From Pseudoalteromonas luteoviolacea (lineage in GTDB: Bacteria; Pseudomonadota; Gammaproteobacteria; Enterobacterales; Alteromonadaceae): a stretch of 64,000 nt of DNA. Positions within the stretch are counted from its first letter, which is position 1. The number at the start of each line of letters is the position of its first letter. The notes below the pieces were generated by a model, which was not told the origin of the DNA, did no database searches, and worked only from the letters and a program-made list of their open reading frames with translations. Positions 17,284 through 26,795 of this stretch are shown piece by piece. The DNA is taken from positions 475,258-539,257 of the forward strand of contig NZ_JAGJEH010000004.1 in assembly GCF_018100925.1 (NCBI RefSeq), in the 5' to 3' direction. Position numbers and translations under genes: made by a program.

Positions 17284-18186
17284 GTGCTTGTGTTTAAAAA
17301 CATTAATCTTCTAGTCACTTTCGAATGTGCAGCCAGACATAACAGCTATAGTCTAGCGGCAAAAGAGCTCTGTATTTCTCAAGCTGCTGTCAGCCAACAA
17401 ATGCGTCAGCTCGAGTCTACTCTCGGTACTCGATTGTTTATCCGTAAAGGCAAGCAGATGCAGCTCAGCCAATCCGGCCAGTCTCTTTTCGAATACGCGC
17501 AAAAGGGGTTAGCTATATTGAATCAAGGAGTCAACCAGCTACAAAATGAAGAGGTCGATGGTGAATTGACCATCACTTCAACTCAAGCTTTCATCGCCCT
17601 ATGGTTGATGCCAAGGCTTCAATCCTTTACAGAGCAATATCCGAATATCCAAATCACTATCTCATCTTCGGCAAGCTTTGTTGACTTAAAGCAAAACCAC
17701 CTAGATTTAGCTATCCGGTTTGGTCAGTCTGTGGAGCAAAATACCCCGAACAATTTAGTTTGTGACTACTTCGGCGAATCTGCGGTCTATCCCATTTGTT
17801 CAAACCAATTTGCGCAGCAGCTTAATTTGAACTCACCCGAAAACTTGCTATCACAACATATAGTGACTTTAGAAAACCCAGGGCCTTACGACTGGCCTAC
17901 TTGGTTTAAGGCTGCCGGAGTGTCGGGCGTGGAGTCCCATACGCTGTGGACTAAGGTTAACTCGACGGATATGGCAATCAGTGCTGTCGCGAGCGGTCAC
18001 GGTGTTACACTTGCAGTCCCTTATTTATGCCAACAACAGCTCGACAATGGTACGCTGGTAATTCCCTATAAACTTGCACATCCAAACACCGTCAAACGAT
18101 ACTTTGTTTATGATTCAAACTCCCCAAGACTTGCGCGGCTGAAGGTCTTTACTGACTGGGTAAAAAATGAAATAACTAAAGGTTAA
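17284..18186 (+). CDS. LysR-family transcriptional regulator (GcvA-like)
   Basis: The 300-residue protein has an N-terminal winged helix-turn-helix (FECAARHNSYSLAAKELCISQAAVSQQMRQLE) and a two-lobed effector domain from about residue 95 (LTITSTQAFIALWLMPRLQSFTEQYPNIQI). The LRF/ARHNS pattern resembles GcvA-type members. It reads from a GTG start at 17284; GTG at 17290 is a close alternative. Its divergent neighbour is a PEP-mutase-family enzyme, which it most likely controls. Confidence 0.9.
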   Translation: MLVFKNINLLVTFECAARHNSYSLAAKELCISQAAVSQQMRQLESTLGTRLFIRKGKQMQLSQSGQSLFEYAQKGLAILNQGVNQLQNEEVDGELTITSTQAFIALWLMPRLQSFTEQYPNIQITISSSASFVDLKQNHLDLAIRFGQSVEQNTPNNLVCDYFGESAVYPICSNQFAQQLNLNSPENLLSQHIVTLENPGPYDWPTWFKAAGVSGVESHTLWTKVNSTDMAISAVASGHGVTLAVPYLCQQQLDNGTLVIPYKLAHPNTVKRYFVYDSNSPRLARLKVFTDWVKNEITKG

Positions 18187-18428
18187 GCTGTTTAGGTTTG
18201 TGGCCAATGGCCCCATTCCTATCGACAAAACCTGTAAATGTCGCTTGCCTTTAATGTTACACCCCATAAAATCCCCCGCTTTTTCCCGTTAAATCCCCAA
18301 TAGCAATTAGTCCGCCTTATTTATCATAGCCAAACAAACATGCATTGCAGGCACAGCTCAATTTAATGTGTCCTAGACATGTTTTGAGCAGACACTGTTT
18401 TGAGATCTCAAATATCAGGAGAAAATAT

Positions 18429-19076
18429 ATGGCAGGACTCGTCTCTATGGCCCAGCAGTTTAGTGGTCTACCAATGAAATCTTTAATTGGGGGACCGCTT
18501 AAGGCCGCAACAGATGCAAATGGTATGATGGCACGTACCCAAACCCAATTTATGCTTAGTACATGTTTTGAAAACGGCGGCGGTGGCGGTGGTAACCCTC
18601 CTGCATCTGGCAGCAATAGTAAACTTACGCCGATAATGGTCGAATTTGCGCTTAGTCGCCCGGTGATCAAAGCAGATGGAACTGATGGAAAAGATGCCAC
18701 TATCACCTTAAAACTGCCATTACTGACTCTTATTCCGCTCAACTCCTTAGCCGTGGATGACGTCAAAATTCACTTTGAGATGGAAGTCTCTAGCTCAACG
18801 TCCAAAGACAATGAAAAAAGCAGCGAGCAAGAAACAGCTGCAAAAGCCGATATTACCGCAAAATATAATGCAGGCTTGTTTTCTGTGGAAGTGCACGGCT
18901 CAGTGTCGCACAGCAGTAAATCAACCTCCAAGCAAAAAGAGCACTACGAAGCGTCAAACAAAGCAAAATATGAAGTCGACGTGCACGCCGGACAGCTCCC
19001 TTTGCCTACGGGGGTTACAACCATTATCAACGCGTTCACTAAAAACATTGACCCTATTATAGAAAAAGAACAATAG
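18429..19076 (+). CDS. DUF2589 family protein (paralogue 1)
   Basis: The 215-residue protein starts MAGLVSMAQQFSGLPMKSLI and continues with a conserved PLKAATDAN block and TQTQFMLSTCFE, which I associate with DUF2589, a family of unknown function. A Gly/Pro linker (GGGGGGNPPASG) follows. The core has LPLLTLIPLNSLAVDDVKIHFEMEV; a charged Lys/Ser-rich insert precedes the conserved end YEVDVHAGQLPLPTGVTTI. There is no signal peptide. AGGAGA precedes the ATG by 6 bases. It heads a four-gene operon with two relatives and a zinc-ribbon protein. Confidence 0.8.
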   Translation: MAGLVSMAQQFSGLPMKSLIGGPLKAATDANGMMARTQTQFMLSTCFENGGGGGGNPPASGSNSKLTPIMVEFALSRPVIKADGTDGKDATITLKLPLLTLIPLNSLAVDDVKIHFEMEVSSSTSKDNEKSSEQETAAKADITAKYNAGLFSVEVHGSVSHSSKSTSKQKEHYEASNKAKYEVDVHAGQLPLPTGVTTIINAFTKNIDPIIEKEQ

Positions 19077-19147
19077 CGTCTGACTTTAAACACTCATCAG
19101 AGGAAGCACATTACTTCCTCTGCAAATACTAATAAGAAGAGACCACC

Positions 19148-19642
19148 ATGATCGAATTTCAATCGCTGATGAAAGCCATTCACAAAGGGGTAAAGGATGC
19201 AGCTAAATCCGTTGAAGGTGAAACCATTGACTTTGTAAAGCGCTTTTTTGATGAACACCAAAATGAACAAGGATTGCCACCAAGTTACTCTCCTAAAACC
19301 TGCACGATGCAATTTCCGAGCAGAACCGAAAATGGTATTGATACGGTTGATGCAGAGGTTCCTCTGCTGGCATTAGTACCAATTTCATCCCCCAGAATAA
19401 CTGAAGTTAAGTTTTCTACTGATCTGGAAATTAGCACAAACGAGCAAGATCAACTTTTAGTGGCATTTGCCAAAAATACGACCAAGGCAGGCCTTCGAGA
19501 TAAAATCATAGGCCAAAGCCGTGGAGAAAATACAGCTAATGCACACCTTGAAATCACACTCACAGGAAATGAGCCACCAGAGGGGTTAAAAAAACTCATT
19601 GAAGGTTATGAACGTGCTCTTCGAGCTCAAATCCCAGGCTAA
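19148..19642 (+). CDS. DUF2589-like protein (divergent paralogue 2)
   Basis: The 164-residue protein lacks the QFSGLP start of its neighbours but shares the central hydrophobic-beta segment VPLLALVPISSPRITEVKFSTDLEIS, which aligns with the LIPLNSLAVDDVKIHFEMEV region of paralogues 1 and 3. The N-terminus is a helical segment (FQSLMKAIHKGVKDAAKSVEGE), and the C-terminus keeps a LEITLTGNEPPEGLKKL end instead of AGQLPLP. It is in the same operon, 71 bases after paralogue 1 and 23 bases before paralogue 3, which suggests a hetero-oligomer. The function is unknown. Confidence 0.72.
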   Translation: MIEFQSLMKAIHKGVKDAAKSVEGETIDFVKRFFDEHQNEQGLPPSYSPKTCTMQFPSRTENGIDTVDAEVPLLALVPISSPRITEVKFSTDLEISTNEQDQLLVAFAKNTTKAGLRDKIIGQSRGENTANAHLEITLTGNEPPEGLKKLIEGYERALRAQIPG

Positions 19643-19665
19643 AATAAAACATAGAAGGATTTAGC

Positions 19666-20331
19666 ATGAACACCAACATTGCCTCCCAGTTTTCAGGGCT
19701 GCCAATGAAAGCGCTCATTGGTGCACCGTTAAAAGCAGCAACTGATGCCAACGCAATGATAGCCAATGCACAAACCCAGTTTATTTTAACAACGTGTTTT
19801 GAAAAAAGTAATGATAGTGGCAATCAGCTTGTGCCAAAGATGGTTAATTTTACATTGTCTCGTTCTGTAATAGAAAAAGATGGCAGCATTAGTACACAAC
19901 CAATAAAAATGGACATTTCAATCCCATTAATGACGTTGATCCCGATTAATTCGCTGGCCATCGAAAAGCTAAAGGTCTCTTTTAACATGGAAGTTAAAAG
20001 CTCACGCGAAATTAAAAAAAAGGAAGATCGTGAGCAAAAAGACGTGCCATCAAAAAGCCGCAGAACAACCATGCAGGGGCGACGGCAAAGAAGCACTCAT
20101 GGCAAAAAACAAAACAGTGAACCGAGCTCAAAACCACAACAAGCACATGACTTTGAGACCGAATTGCACGGCTCTCTAGCCAAGTCTGCGCAAGGAGAGC
20201 AACAATCCAGCGCAGCCCATGCTAGCTACGAAGTGACTTTGGAAGCTGGCCAACTGCCATTACCAAACGGTATCACCACCATATTAGAAATATTCTCAAA
20301 AAACATGATGCCATTACCAAGCAAACAGTAA
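19666..20331 (+). CDS. DUF2589 family protein (paralogue 3)
   Basis: The 221-residue protein resembles paralogue 1 at both ends: QFSGLPMKALIGAPLKAATDAN and QTQFILTTCFEKS at the N-terminus, IPLMTLIPINSLAIEKLKVSFNMEV in the middle, and YEVTLEAGQLPLPNGITTILEIFSKN at the C-terminus. The variable middle is strongly basic and low-complexity (KKEDREQKD, RRTTMQGRRQRS), unlike the serine-rich insert of paralogue 1. Conservation at the ends with a free middle suggests a structural subunit with an exposed loop. GAAGGA precedes the ATG. Confidence 0.8.
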   Translation: MNTNIASQFSGLPMKALIGAPLKAATDANAMIANAQTQFILTTCFEKSNDSGNQLVPKMVNFTLSRSVIEKDGSISTQPIKMDISIPLMTLIPINSLAIEKLKVSFNMEVKSSREIKKKEDREQKDVPSKSRRTTMQGRRQRSTHGKKQNSEPSSKPQQAHDFETELHGSLAKSAQGEQQSSAAHASYEVTLEAGQLPLPNGITTILEIFSKNMMPLPSKQ

Positions 20332-20342
20332 GGAATTCAACA

Positions 20343-20552
20343 ATGAGCATAAAATCAAAATTAGACTGCCCTGAATGCGGCGCGCCAATTTACTTTGAGT
20401 CAAACCTACTACTCACTGGCCAGTCATTTTCATGTTCTAACAGTCATTGTGATGTTTCCATCGCCTTAACTGCGACAGACAAAGAAGTGGTATCCGACGC
20501 ATTCAGTAAATTTGAACAAATTCGAAATACCGCATCATCTCAAGCCGGGTAA
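20343..20552 (+). CDS. small zinc-ribbon protein in the DUF2589 operon
   Basis: The 69-residue protein has two cysteine pairs: LDCPECGAPIYFE (CxxC) and FSCSNSHCDVSI (CxxxxC), separated by about 19 residues, a compact zinc-ribbon pattern. The remainder is acidic and helical. It begins 11 bases after the third DUF2589 gene with TAAGGA as ribosome binding site, so it is co-translated with that operon. It might act as an adaptor or assembly factor; this is inference. Confidence 0.75.
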   Translation: MSIKSKLDCPECGAPIYFESNLLLTGQSFSCSNSHCDVSIALTATDKEVVSDAFSKFEQIRNTASSQAG

Positions 20553-20571
20553 TATAACAACCACACAAAGC

Positions 20572-20609
20572 GCACATGCCAAACAACATTCACGTGTTTG
20601 GCATAGTGC
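20572..20609. terminator. long stem-loop between the DUF2589 operon and the S9 peptidase
   Basis: ATGCCAAACA and TGTTTGGCAT form a perfect 10-bp stem with a 9-base loop, extended by GCAC/GTGC with one bulged A. It separates convergent units; no T tract follows. Confidence 0.7.
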
Positions 20610-20636
20610 TATCTATTATCGCTAAATACACATTGG

Positions 20637-22562
20637 CTATTTAAGCTGTTTATCAAAAAACGCCAACATGGCTTTAAGTGTAGCAACACGGTGGGGCTGA
20701 TAACTCAAATGGTGATCGCCATCTTCAAGCTCTATGTAAGTCACATCTTGGTTGTGTTTCTTTAGTGCCCTTGCCATTTTTTGACTGTGCTTTACAGGTA
20801 CAACTGAATCCTCGCTACCGTGGATCAAAAGTATCGGCTTGGACACCAAGTTAGCAAAATTAATCGGAGATACGTTTTCCAATTTATCGCGGTCTTGTCC
20901 TAATTGCTTACGGATCACTTCTTTGCTAGTAAAGTATCTAGCCTGTGAATATATAGATGCTAAATCTGTGACACCTGCAAAACTGGCCGCACACTTAAAT
21001 GTATCTGGATGTTTAATTAGCGCCATGATTGCTGCGTAGCCACCGTAGCTACCTCCGGCAATACACATTTGACTCTTATCAGTATAACCCTCTTCAATCA
21101 GCCACTTGGCTGCGTCGTCTAAATCGTCCTGCATGGCTTTTCCCCAACCTCCGATCGCAGCTTGCGCAAACTCGAAGCCATAACCATAGGAGCCTCTGAA
21201 GTTGGGTTGAAACACAATATAGCCGTGAGAAGCAAAAAATTCGGACCAATAGTCGTAGCTTTGATAATCACGTGCTGTTGGGCCACCATGTGGTAGTACT
21301 AATGCGGGATAGCGTTTCCCTGAATCGTATCCTTGCGGTACGGTTATATAAGCTTCTATTTTGATACCATCTCTTGCTACATACTCTACCCGCTGCTTAC
21401 CCAAATAAGTATTCTCATTTATTTTCGGGTATACCTGAGCTAAATAGTAAATCGAGTTGTTTTTTCTATTTCCTAATAAATAACTGCCAGGATCCTTGCT
21501 GGATTCACTATATACTATATAACTATTCCCTTGGTTATCCATGTCAGTGATGATATTGGTTGCATCCGGTAACACCTGCGAAATAGCGGTTTGTAGCGTC
21601 TGTAATTCTTTATCCCAATAGTGAATAACATTGTCTATGTTTGAATGAGAGTACCCTGCGACAGCCCCTGTTTTTGGAGAGTAAACTAAAGAACCGTCAG
21701 CATCATAGTTTGGATCGTGAAACACCAATTCACGAGAAAGCGTAGGGTCGGTTATATCGACCTTAAAAATAGACTCTTTATCTTTATGAATGGCTTTTAT
21801 ATAAATCGTATTTGGATCTATATCAAACCCAAGCACACCGACCTTGTCTTTTGAGAATACTTCATAATCGAATATTGTTTTCCATTTATTCGTTTTTGTA
21901 TCTAATAAACGATAAAATACACGAGTATCATCCAGATGATACGAAATCCTTACATTGCCTTGTTGATCAGCTATCCAATCAACCACATGCGCTTTAAAGC
22001 TCATTACCCGTTTCAAACGCCGCTTCTTTACATTCAGTTTGTAAACACCTGGGCGGTTTCGCTGTTTAAGGTCAATAGAAACCAACACGTGATCTGGGTC
22101 ATCAGGCAGCATACTGATCACATTGTCTTTAAATTGAGAATTATTCTGCCCTCTTTTCGGTCGAATAACTGCTTGTGTGCCCTTTTTCTTTTGCGTTAAG
22201 TCATAGCTTAATAACTCGGTGCGCGTATACCTTATAAGCCCTTGCCTTTCGGTGTATGAGACACCCAATAATAAAATGTCCTCATTAACCCAGTCGAACC
22301 AATTAAGTTTGGCATTCAGGTTGTCGGTTTTCGTCACAGGATAAACTTTGCCGGTTGTCGCTTCTTGTATGACTAAAATTAGTTCTCCGCCACGATTTAC
22401 TACATAGGCATATTTAGAGCCATTTGGAGAAAGGTTAAATTGACTTACGTTCGGTAAACTCGCATGAGCTTCAATAGGTAGGGTTGGCTGTATACTAGCT
22501 ACCACACCGAAGTGAAGCGTTGTAATTATTGTAGCGATGAAGATCCAGAGCAGCTGACGCAT
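20637..22562 (-). CDS. exported S9 family prolyl oligopeptidase-like peptidase
   Basis: The 641-residue protein has a signal peptide (LLWIFIATIITTLHFGVVAS), a beta-propeller region to about residue 370, and a C-terminal alpha/beta-hydrolase. The catalytic serine is in CIAGGSYGGYAAIMAL, the aspartate in LIHGSEDSVVPV and the histidine in LEDGDHHLS. This is the acylaminoacyl-peptidase/DPP branch of S9. It should act in the periplasm or outside on short peptides. It is monocistronic. Confidence 0.92.
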   Translation of the reverse strand: MRQLLWIFIATIITTLHFGVVASIQPTLPIEAHASLPNVSQFNLSPNGSKYAYVVNRGGELILVIQEATTGKVYPVTKTDNLNAKLNWFDWVNEDILLLGVSYTERQGLIRYTRTELLSYDLTQKKKGTQAVIRPKRGQNNSQFKDNVISMLPDDPDHVLVSIDLKQRNRPGVYKLNVKKRRLKRVMSFKAHVVDWIADQQGNVRISYHLDDTRVFYRLLDTKTNKWKTIFDYEVFSKDKVGVLGFDIDPNTIYIKAIHKDKESIFKVDITDPTLSRELVFHDPNYDADGSLVYSPKTGAVAGYSHSNIDNVIHYWDKELQTLQTAISQVLPDATNIITDMDNQGNSYIVYSESSKDPGSYLLGNRKNNSIYYLAQVYPKINENTYLGKQRVEYVARDGIKIEAYITVPQGYDSGKRYPALVLPHGGPTARDYQSYDYWSEFFASHGYIVFQPNFRGSYGYGFEFAQAAIGGWGKAMQDDLDDAAKWLIEEGYTDKSQMCIAGGSYGGYAAIMALIKHPDTFKCAASFAGVTDLASIYSQARYFTSKEVIRKQLGQDRDKLENVSPINFANLVSKPILLIHGSEDSVVPVKHSQKMARALKKHNQDVTYIELEDGDHHLSYQPHRVATLKAMLAFFDKQLK

Positions 22563-23037
22563 TATATTCCTATTGTTTTTTTATACTCAAACAGGAATTA
22601 TTAAACACATTAAATTAGCTTGCTACAACTTTTCTTAAAATGCACCAAACACAACAATAAAAACACAAAAATAAAACATCTTTGTAACCAATCCAGCTTT
22701 CACTAATCCTAATATCGTTTGGATCCGCCTCCTCATCAAACGCTAACTAACAACCAAATAAACGCACCATTAAGAATAAATTAAACACAGAATTATTAAT
22801 GGCAAGTTTAAAAAATATAGAATGCAGCCACTACCAAAATAACTTTGAATTAGTGACAGCCTTCCTTCCAAAAAATAGCAAACCTTTGTTTTTTATTGAT
22901 TTTAACTAACCTCCCTACTCAATAACCATTTAGAAGTCGTACTTAATGATGAAATTCAGCCTCAAATATTGACTTTTAAAGCCACATCACAATAATTCGC
23001 CAATCCTGAACAATCATCAAAAGGTTTACGAACATCA
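22563..23037. other. 475-base AT-rich intergenic region
   Basis: Divergent promoter region between the S9 peptidase and the chemoreceptor gene. No RNA, repeat or small gene could be supported on either strand. Confidence 0.5.
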
Positions 23038-24345
23038 ATGTTTAGTATTGGAAAAGAGAGAAAAGCACTTCAACAAGCCCTTGCTACTGAGAAACAAAAT
23101 CGACAAGCTCTAGAGCAAACACTTTTTTCTGTCGGCCGCTCTACTGCTATTATTGAGTTCACTCCTGACGGCAAGATCATTACAGCTAACGATAACTTTC
23201 TCAAAGTTATGGAATATGACTTAAGCGAGTTAATAGGTAAACACCACCGAATTTTCTGCGATAAGCAATATACAAACACTGCTGATTATAAAGCGCTATG
23301 GAATAGCTTAAACCGAGGTGAGTTTTTCTCCGGTACAATTGAGCGTTTCACGAAGTCGGGTAAACAACTGTGGCTTGAAGCCAGTTATAACCCTGTTTTT
23401 GATGCTAGTGGGCAACTGTTCAAAATCATTAAATTTGCATCGGATGTGACAAAACGTGAATATACCGCCGTATCACAACAAAACCTCATTGATGCCTTAT
23501 ACCGCTCAATGGCTGTTATTGAATTTGATATTTCAGGCAATGTCTTATCCGCGAATGATAACTTTTTGGCAGCGACAGGCTACCGCCTAGATGAAATTAA
23601 AGGACAACATCACCGCATGTTTTGTCCCGAGCATATTGTGCGGTCTTCTGAATATAGCGCCCTGTGGAGCCAGTTGATTAATGGACACTATTTTAGTGGT
23701 CAAGTTGAGCGTAAGAATAAACACGGACACGAATTGTGGTTAGAGGCCAGTTACAACCCAATCATAGATAAAAGCGGGAAAGTGATAAAAGTGACTAAAT
23801 TTGCCTCCGATATAACGGACCGTATTGTAGGTACTCGCCAAGCACAAGAAAAAGTTGGTCAAGCCTCTAGCCTAGCTGATAAGGCCGCTCAACATGGCTC
23901 AAAATCTGTTTCAGGCGCGATAGACCTAATGCAATTACTTAGCGACGATATGGGCACTGCCCTCACCAAAATTGAGGCGCTGAATAAGCAGTCAGACCAA
24001 ATCAATAACATTGTATCAACTATCAGTGCAATTGCAGAGCAAACGAATTTGCTGGCGCTAAATGCAGCGATAGAGGCTGCACGAGCTGGTGAGCAAGGCC
24101 GAGGGTTTGCGGTTGTCGCCGATGAAGTACGTCAACTGGCAGCGAGGACGAGCAGTTCAACGACAGAAATCGCCGATGTCGTAAAAGAAAACCTGACTCA
24201 TTCAACCGAGGCATCCGCTTCGATGCGAAAAAGCGCCATACAAGTGGCTTCAGGCGTCGAGTTAATTGAAGAGCTCAACACAAAAATTAATGAAATTAAT
24301 CAGCAAGTTGACAGTATTGTAAATACGGTCGCTAATTTAAATTAG
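23038..24345 (+). CDS. soluble methyl-accepting chemotaxis protein with tandem PAS domains
   Basis: The 435-residue receptor begins with a short helical segment and then two closely related PAS domains (about 35-150 and 155-275). Both contain NDNFL, IKG/LIGKHHR-type and W-EASYNP segments, so they arose by duplication. The signalling hairpin [20 protein letters not shown] with [13 protein letters not shown] identifies the MCP cytoplasmic domain. There are no membrane segments, as in BdlA- or Aer-like soluble receptors. The PAS domains may bind heme or flavin, but the ligand cannot be read from sequence. The signal domain stops soon after the hairpin. Confidence 0.9.
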   Translation: MFSIGKERKALQQALATEKQNRQALEQTLFSVGRSTAIIEFTPDGKIITANDNFLKVMEYDLSELIGKHHRIFCDKQYTNTADYKALWNSLNRGEFFSGTIERFTKSGKQLWLEASYNPVFDASGQLFKIIKFASDVTKREYTAVSQQNLIDALYRSMAVIEFDISGNVLSANDNFLAATGYRLDEIKGQHHRMFCPEHIVRSSEYSALWSQLINGHYFSGQVERKNKHGHELWLEASYNPIIDKSGKVIKVTKFASDITDRIVGTRQAQEKVGQASSLADKAAQHGSKSVSGAIDLMQLLSDDMGTALTKIEALNKQSDQINNIVSTISAIAEQTNLLALNAAIEAARAGEQGRGFAVVADEVRQLAARTSSSTTEIADVVKENLTHSTEASASMRKSAIQVASGVELIEELNTKINEINQQVDSIVNTVANLN

Positions 24346-24832
24346 ACGTGCTCTTTGTGCGCTGTTAAGTGAAAAAGTCTCATTGTCTAATCTAACAAGA
24401 ATTTCAGTTCAATGATTTGCTCATATGCTTCGCTTTGAATCGCTTTTGCCTAATATGCGCATCTCGAGTTTTTAGTATAATCTATGCGAACAGCTTTGAT
24501 GCCTGCTGCACTTACACCTACTAATTGTGGATATTAGCTTTCACTATTGATATCCCATTAAATAAGAAATATAGATTCAGCAACAAAGGCTATTAGCTAG
24601 CTTCATCCCCGCAGCTAAAAACACCTTCCCTTTTTTATCAAAGTCCTCGTTGAGCAATATACAAACATCTACTCCCTTGACTAACTATATTGCTAATTTC
24701 ATTATTGTAAGAATATCCAGACATTCTGAAATCTCCTCAAGAAACACTTATTCAACTAATTTTAAAATAATTAAAAATATTGAGCGTTTATTTATCGGAA
24801 TAAAACTGAAAGTACTGGATATCCTACTGTCC
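24346..24832. other. 487-base AT-rich intergenic region
   Basis: Between convergent genes. A possible 99-codon plus-strand frame at 24650 has no good start and overlaps the 24833 gene, so it was not accepted. Nothing else is supported. Confidence 0.5.
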
Positions 24833-25210
24833 TTACAGCTTAGCGCGGGCTATCGATGGGCGACTTTGACCATGCTCATAACCACTTGTACCACAATGAT
24901 TTGCATCAACCGCCACGCTCACTGTCCGCTGCGCAGTTTTTGCCGCTAGTAGCATCGAGTATATATAATCAACATTCGTATTATTTGGGTCAACGATGAA
25001 AAAGTTACCACTGGTTCTCCCACAATTTTTAGGGTTAGAGAAAGCGCTGCTTCCCCCCTCAGTTTCAAAAGAAACCAATAAATAACCCTCTTTATATCCC
25101 GCACTCAACTCAGCAACTTTAACATTTACCAGCCACTTATCAGCACTGTATGCGTTAGAAGCAGCAATGAAAGAGAGAGATAATAAAGCATAAATAAAAA
25201 ATCGAACCAT
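24833..25210 (-). CDS. small secreted protein of unknown function
   Basis: The 125-residue protein has a clear signal peptide (FIYALLSLSFIAASNAYSA) and a mature part of about 100 residues with two cysteines (NPKNCGRTSG and DANHCGTSG) that could form one disulfide. A conserved-looking segment IYSMLLAAKTAQRTVSVAVD precedes the second cysteine. I believe similar small secreted proteins are common in Pseudoalteromonas and Vibrio, but I cannot name a family. It lies 106 bases beyond the end of bmp7, on the same strand. Confidence 0.65.
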   Translation of the reverse strand: MVRFFIYALLSLSFIAASNAYSADKWLVNVKVAELSAGYKEGYLLVSFETEGGSSAFSNPKNCGRTSGNFFIVDPNNTNVDYIYSMLLAAKTAQRTVSVAVDANHCGTSGYEHGQSRPSIARAKL

Positions 25211-25271
25211 AAAAATTTTACTACCAGTTATATTAATTAAGATTTTTTATTTTAAAATATTTTCAGTTTAC

Positions 25272-25311
25272 ATGCAAAACCATCTTTAAAATGATGGCTT
25301 TGCATTTTATA
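25272..25311. terminator. stem-loop at the end of the bmp1-7 operon
   Basis: ATGCAAA-A-CCATC pairs with GATGG-C-TTTGCAT with one A-C mismatch, so a 12-bp stem forms just beyond the bmp7 stop (25317). TTTTAT follows on the plus strand and TTTTGCATG on the minus. Confidence 0.6.
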
Positions 25312-25316
25312 TCGGG

Positions 25317-26792
25317 CTAAAACCTCGCTTTCACTTTAATCTCAACCTCTTCCGGCACTAAAAATACGCCAGAAATTGCTTTCAGATTTGCCTGTTTACC
25401 TTCGGGTATAGAAAACTCAAACTTATGTGCCAACTGAGCAAATAAAGTGTGAATAATATACTTACCAAATAGCTCACCCAAACAACGACGCTGACCTAAA
25501 CCAAACGGAAATGCCTTGCCCTGTTGCTTTTTACTCAATTCACCATTGTCATCTAAAAAACGCTCCGGGATAAATTCGTCTGGGTTTTCCCACAATGTTT
25601 CGTCACGCGTAATACTGTAATTATTAATCACAAGTGGTGTCCCTTCAGGAATAAAATAACCGTCTAGCAAAGTATCTTTACTGGTTGCATAATTCGCTGC
25701 TGGCATAGACGTAATAGAGCAGTGGCGCAGCACCTCAGCGATAAATGCCTGCGTATAAGGCAAGTCGCCCTTGTGCTTATTCAATGGAACCTCATCATCC
25801 CCAACAACTTCATCCAATTCCTTTTGCACGCGCGCTTGATACTCAGGGAAAGCTGCAAGATATAATAAAGCCCAGCGCATCGCGAATGCTCCAACCCCAC
25901 CACCAGCACCCGCTACTTGAGTTAAAGACCCTACGACTATTTCTTTTTCACCTATATTTAAGCCAGCTTTGGTCGCATCATCGACACTGTCATTTGCTGC
26001 GAATAAATAATCACATAAATCACGGTACTCCCCTGGCACATAGTCTTCTTTACGGCGATTTACATTGAATGAAACATATTGATCTAGACCATTTAGGTTA
26101 GAACTAAACTTCTCAATGGCATCTCCATATTGTTGATAATATTTTTCTTGTAAATCTGTTGGCATTAATTCATGACGCGTGCTGTTTATAAAGCCATTCG
26201 GTAGCCAGCTCAAGCTCTTTTCATCGAAAATACTCACTTCAAACTCACCAAATCGATCATCAAACATGACTTTATGTAAAAAACTGGCGAGCTTTAATGA
26301 CACCTCTCGATTGGGGTCAAATGATACATCTCCTTGGCCTTTCCACACCGCCGCAATGTCGTTGATTTCTGTGGTCATCCAAGTTTCGATTTGATCCCAA
26401 CGGGTTGAAAAATACTCGCGCATTGCATTTGCAAACACCTTTCGGTGGACCTGCCACTGCTCTCCGGCTTCTAACTCTAAAAAGTGCTTTTGTGGCGCGA
26501 TTTGCAAAATTTCATAGTCCGCTCGAACATTAAATACATCGTTTTGAGCGACCAAAGCTTCGCGTACATATTGATAACCATTCAGTGCCACAATTGGGCC
26601 TTTGGCTGTTTCTACAGAGTAGATATCTCCATACTTTTTCGATAGAGATTCGATAATTAGGTGAAAATCTTCACCCCAAAAAAACTGCTGGCCGTCCTCA
26701 CTGTCAAATGCAATGTGCGGAATTGTCGGAGTTAATTCGTCTAAATTTAATTTGCTTTGTGGTAAAGCTTCTGCTGTATCGGTGTTTTTCAT
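25317..26792 (-). CDS. bmp7: cytochrome P450 Bmp7 (biaryl/phenol-pyrrole coupling)
   Basis: In the published bmp pathway this P450 joins bromophenols and bromopyrroles through C-C or C-O bonds, using Bmp9 and Bmp10 as redox partners. The 491-residue protein has ExxR in AEVLRHCS, and the heme cysteine is C437 in [14 protein letters not shown]. The I-helix reads [11 protein letters not shown], where the usual acid-threonine pair is replaced by glycines, which would fit radical coupling rather than oxygen insertion. It is the last gene of the minus-strand operon and starts three bases after bmp6. Confidence 0.95.
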   Translation of the reverse strand: MKNTDTAEALPQSKLNLDELTPTIPHIAFDSEDGQQFFWGEDFHLIIESLSKKYGDIYSVETAKGPIVALNGYQYVREALVAQNDVFNVRADYEILQIAPQKHFLELEAGEQWQVHRKVFANAMREYFSTRWDQIETWMTTEINDIAAVWKGQGDVSFDPNREVSLKLASFLHKVMFDDRFGEFEVSIFDEKSLSWLPNGFINSTRHELMPTDLQEKYYQQYGDAIEKFSSNLNGLDQYVSFNVNRRKEDYVPGEYRDLCDYLFAANDSVDDATKAGLNIGEKEIVVGSLTQVAGAGGGVGAFAMRWALLYLAAFPEYQARVQKELDEVVGDDEVPLNKHKGDLPYTQAFIAEVLRHCSITSMPAANYATSKDTLLDGYFIPEGTPLVINNYSITRDETLWENPDEFIPERFLDDNGELSKKQQGKAFPFGLGQRRCLGELFGKYIIHTLFAQLAHKFEFSIPEGKQANLKAISGVFLVPEEVEIKVKARF

Positions 26793-26795
26793 TGG

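Noticed and set aside
24650..24949. A 99-codon plus-strand frame in the gap after the chemoreceptor
   Set aside because: No good ribosome binding site, low-complexity start and overlap with the signal-peptide-bearing 24833 gene.
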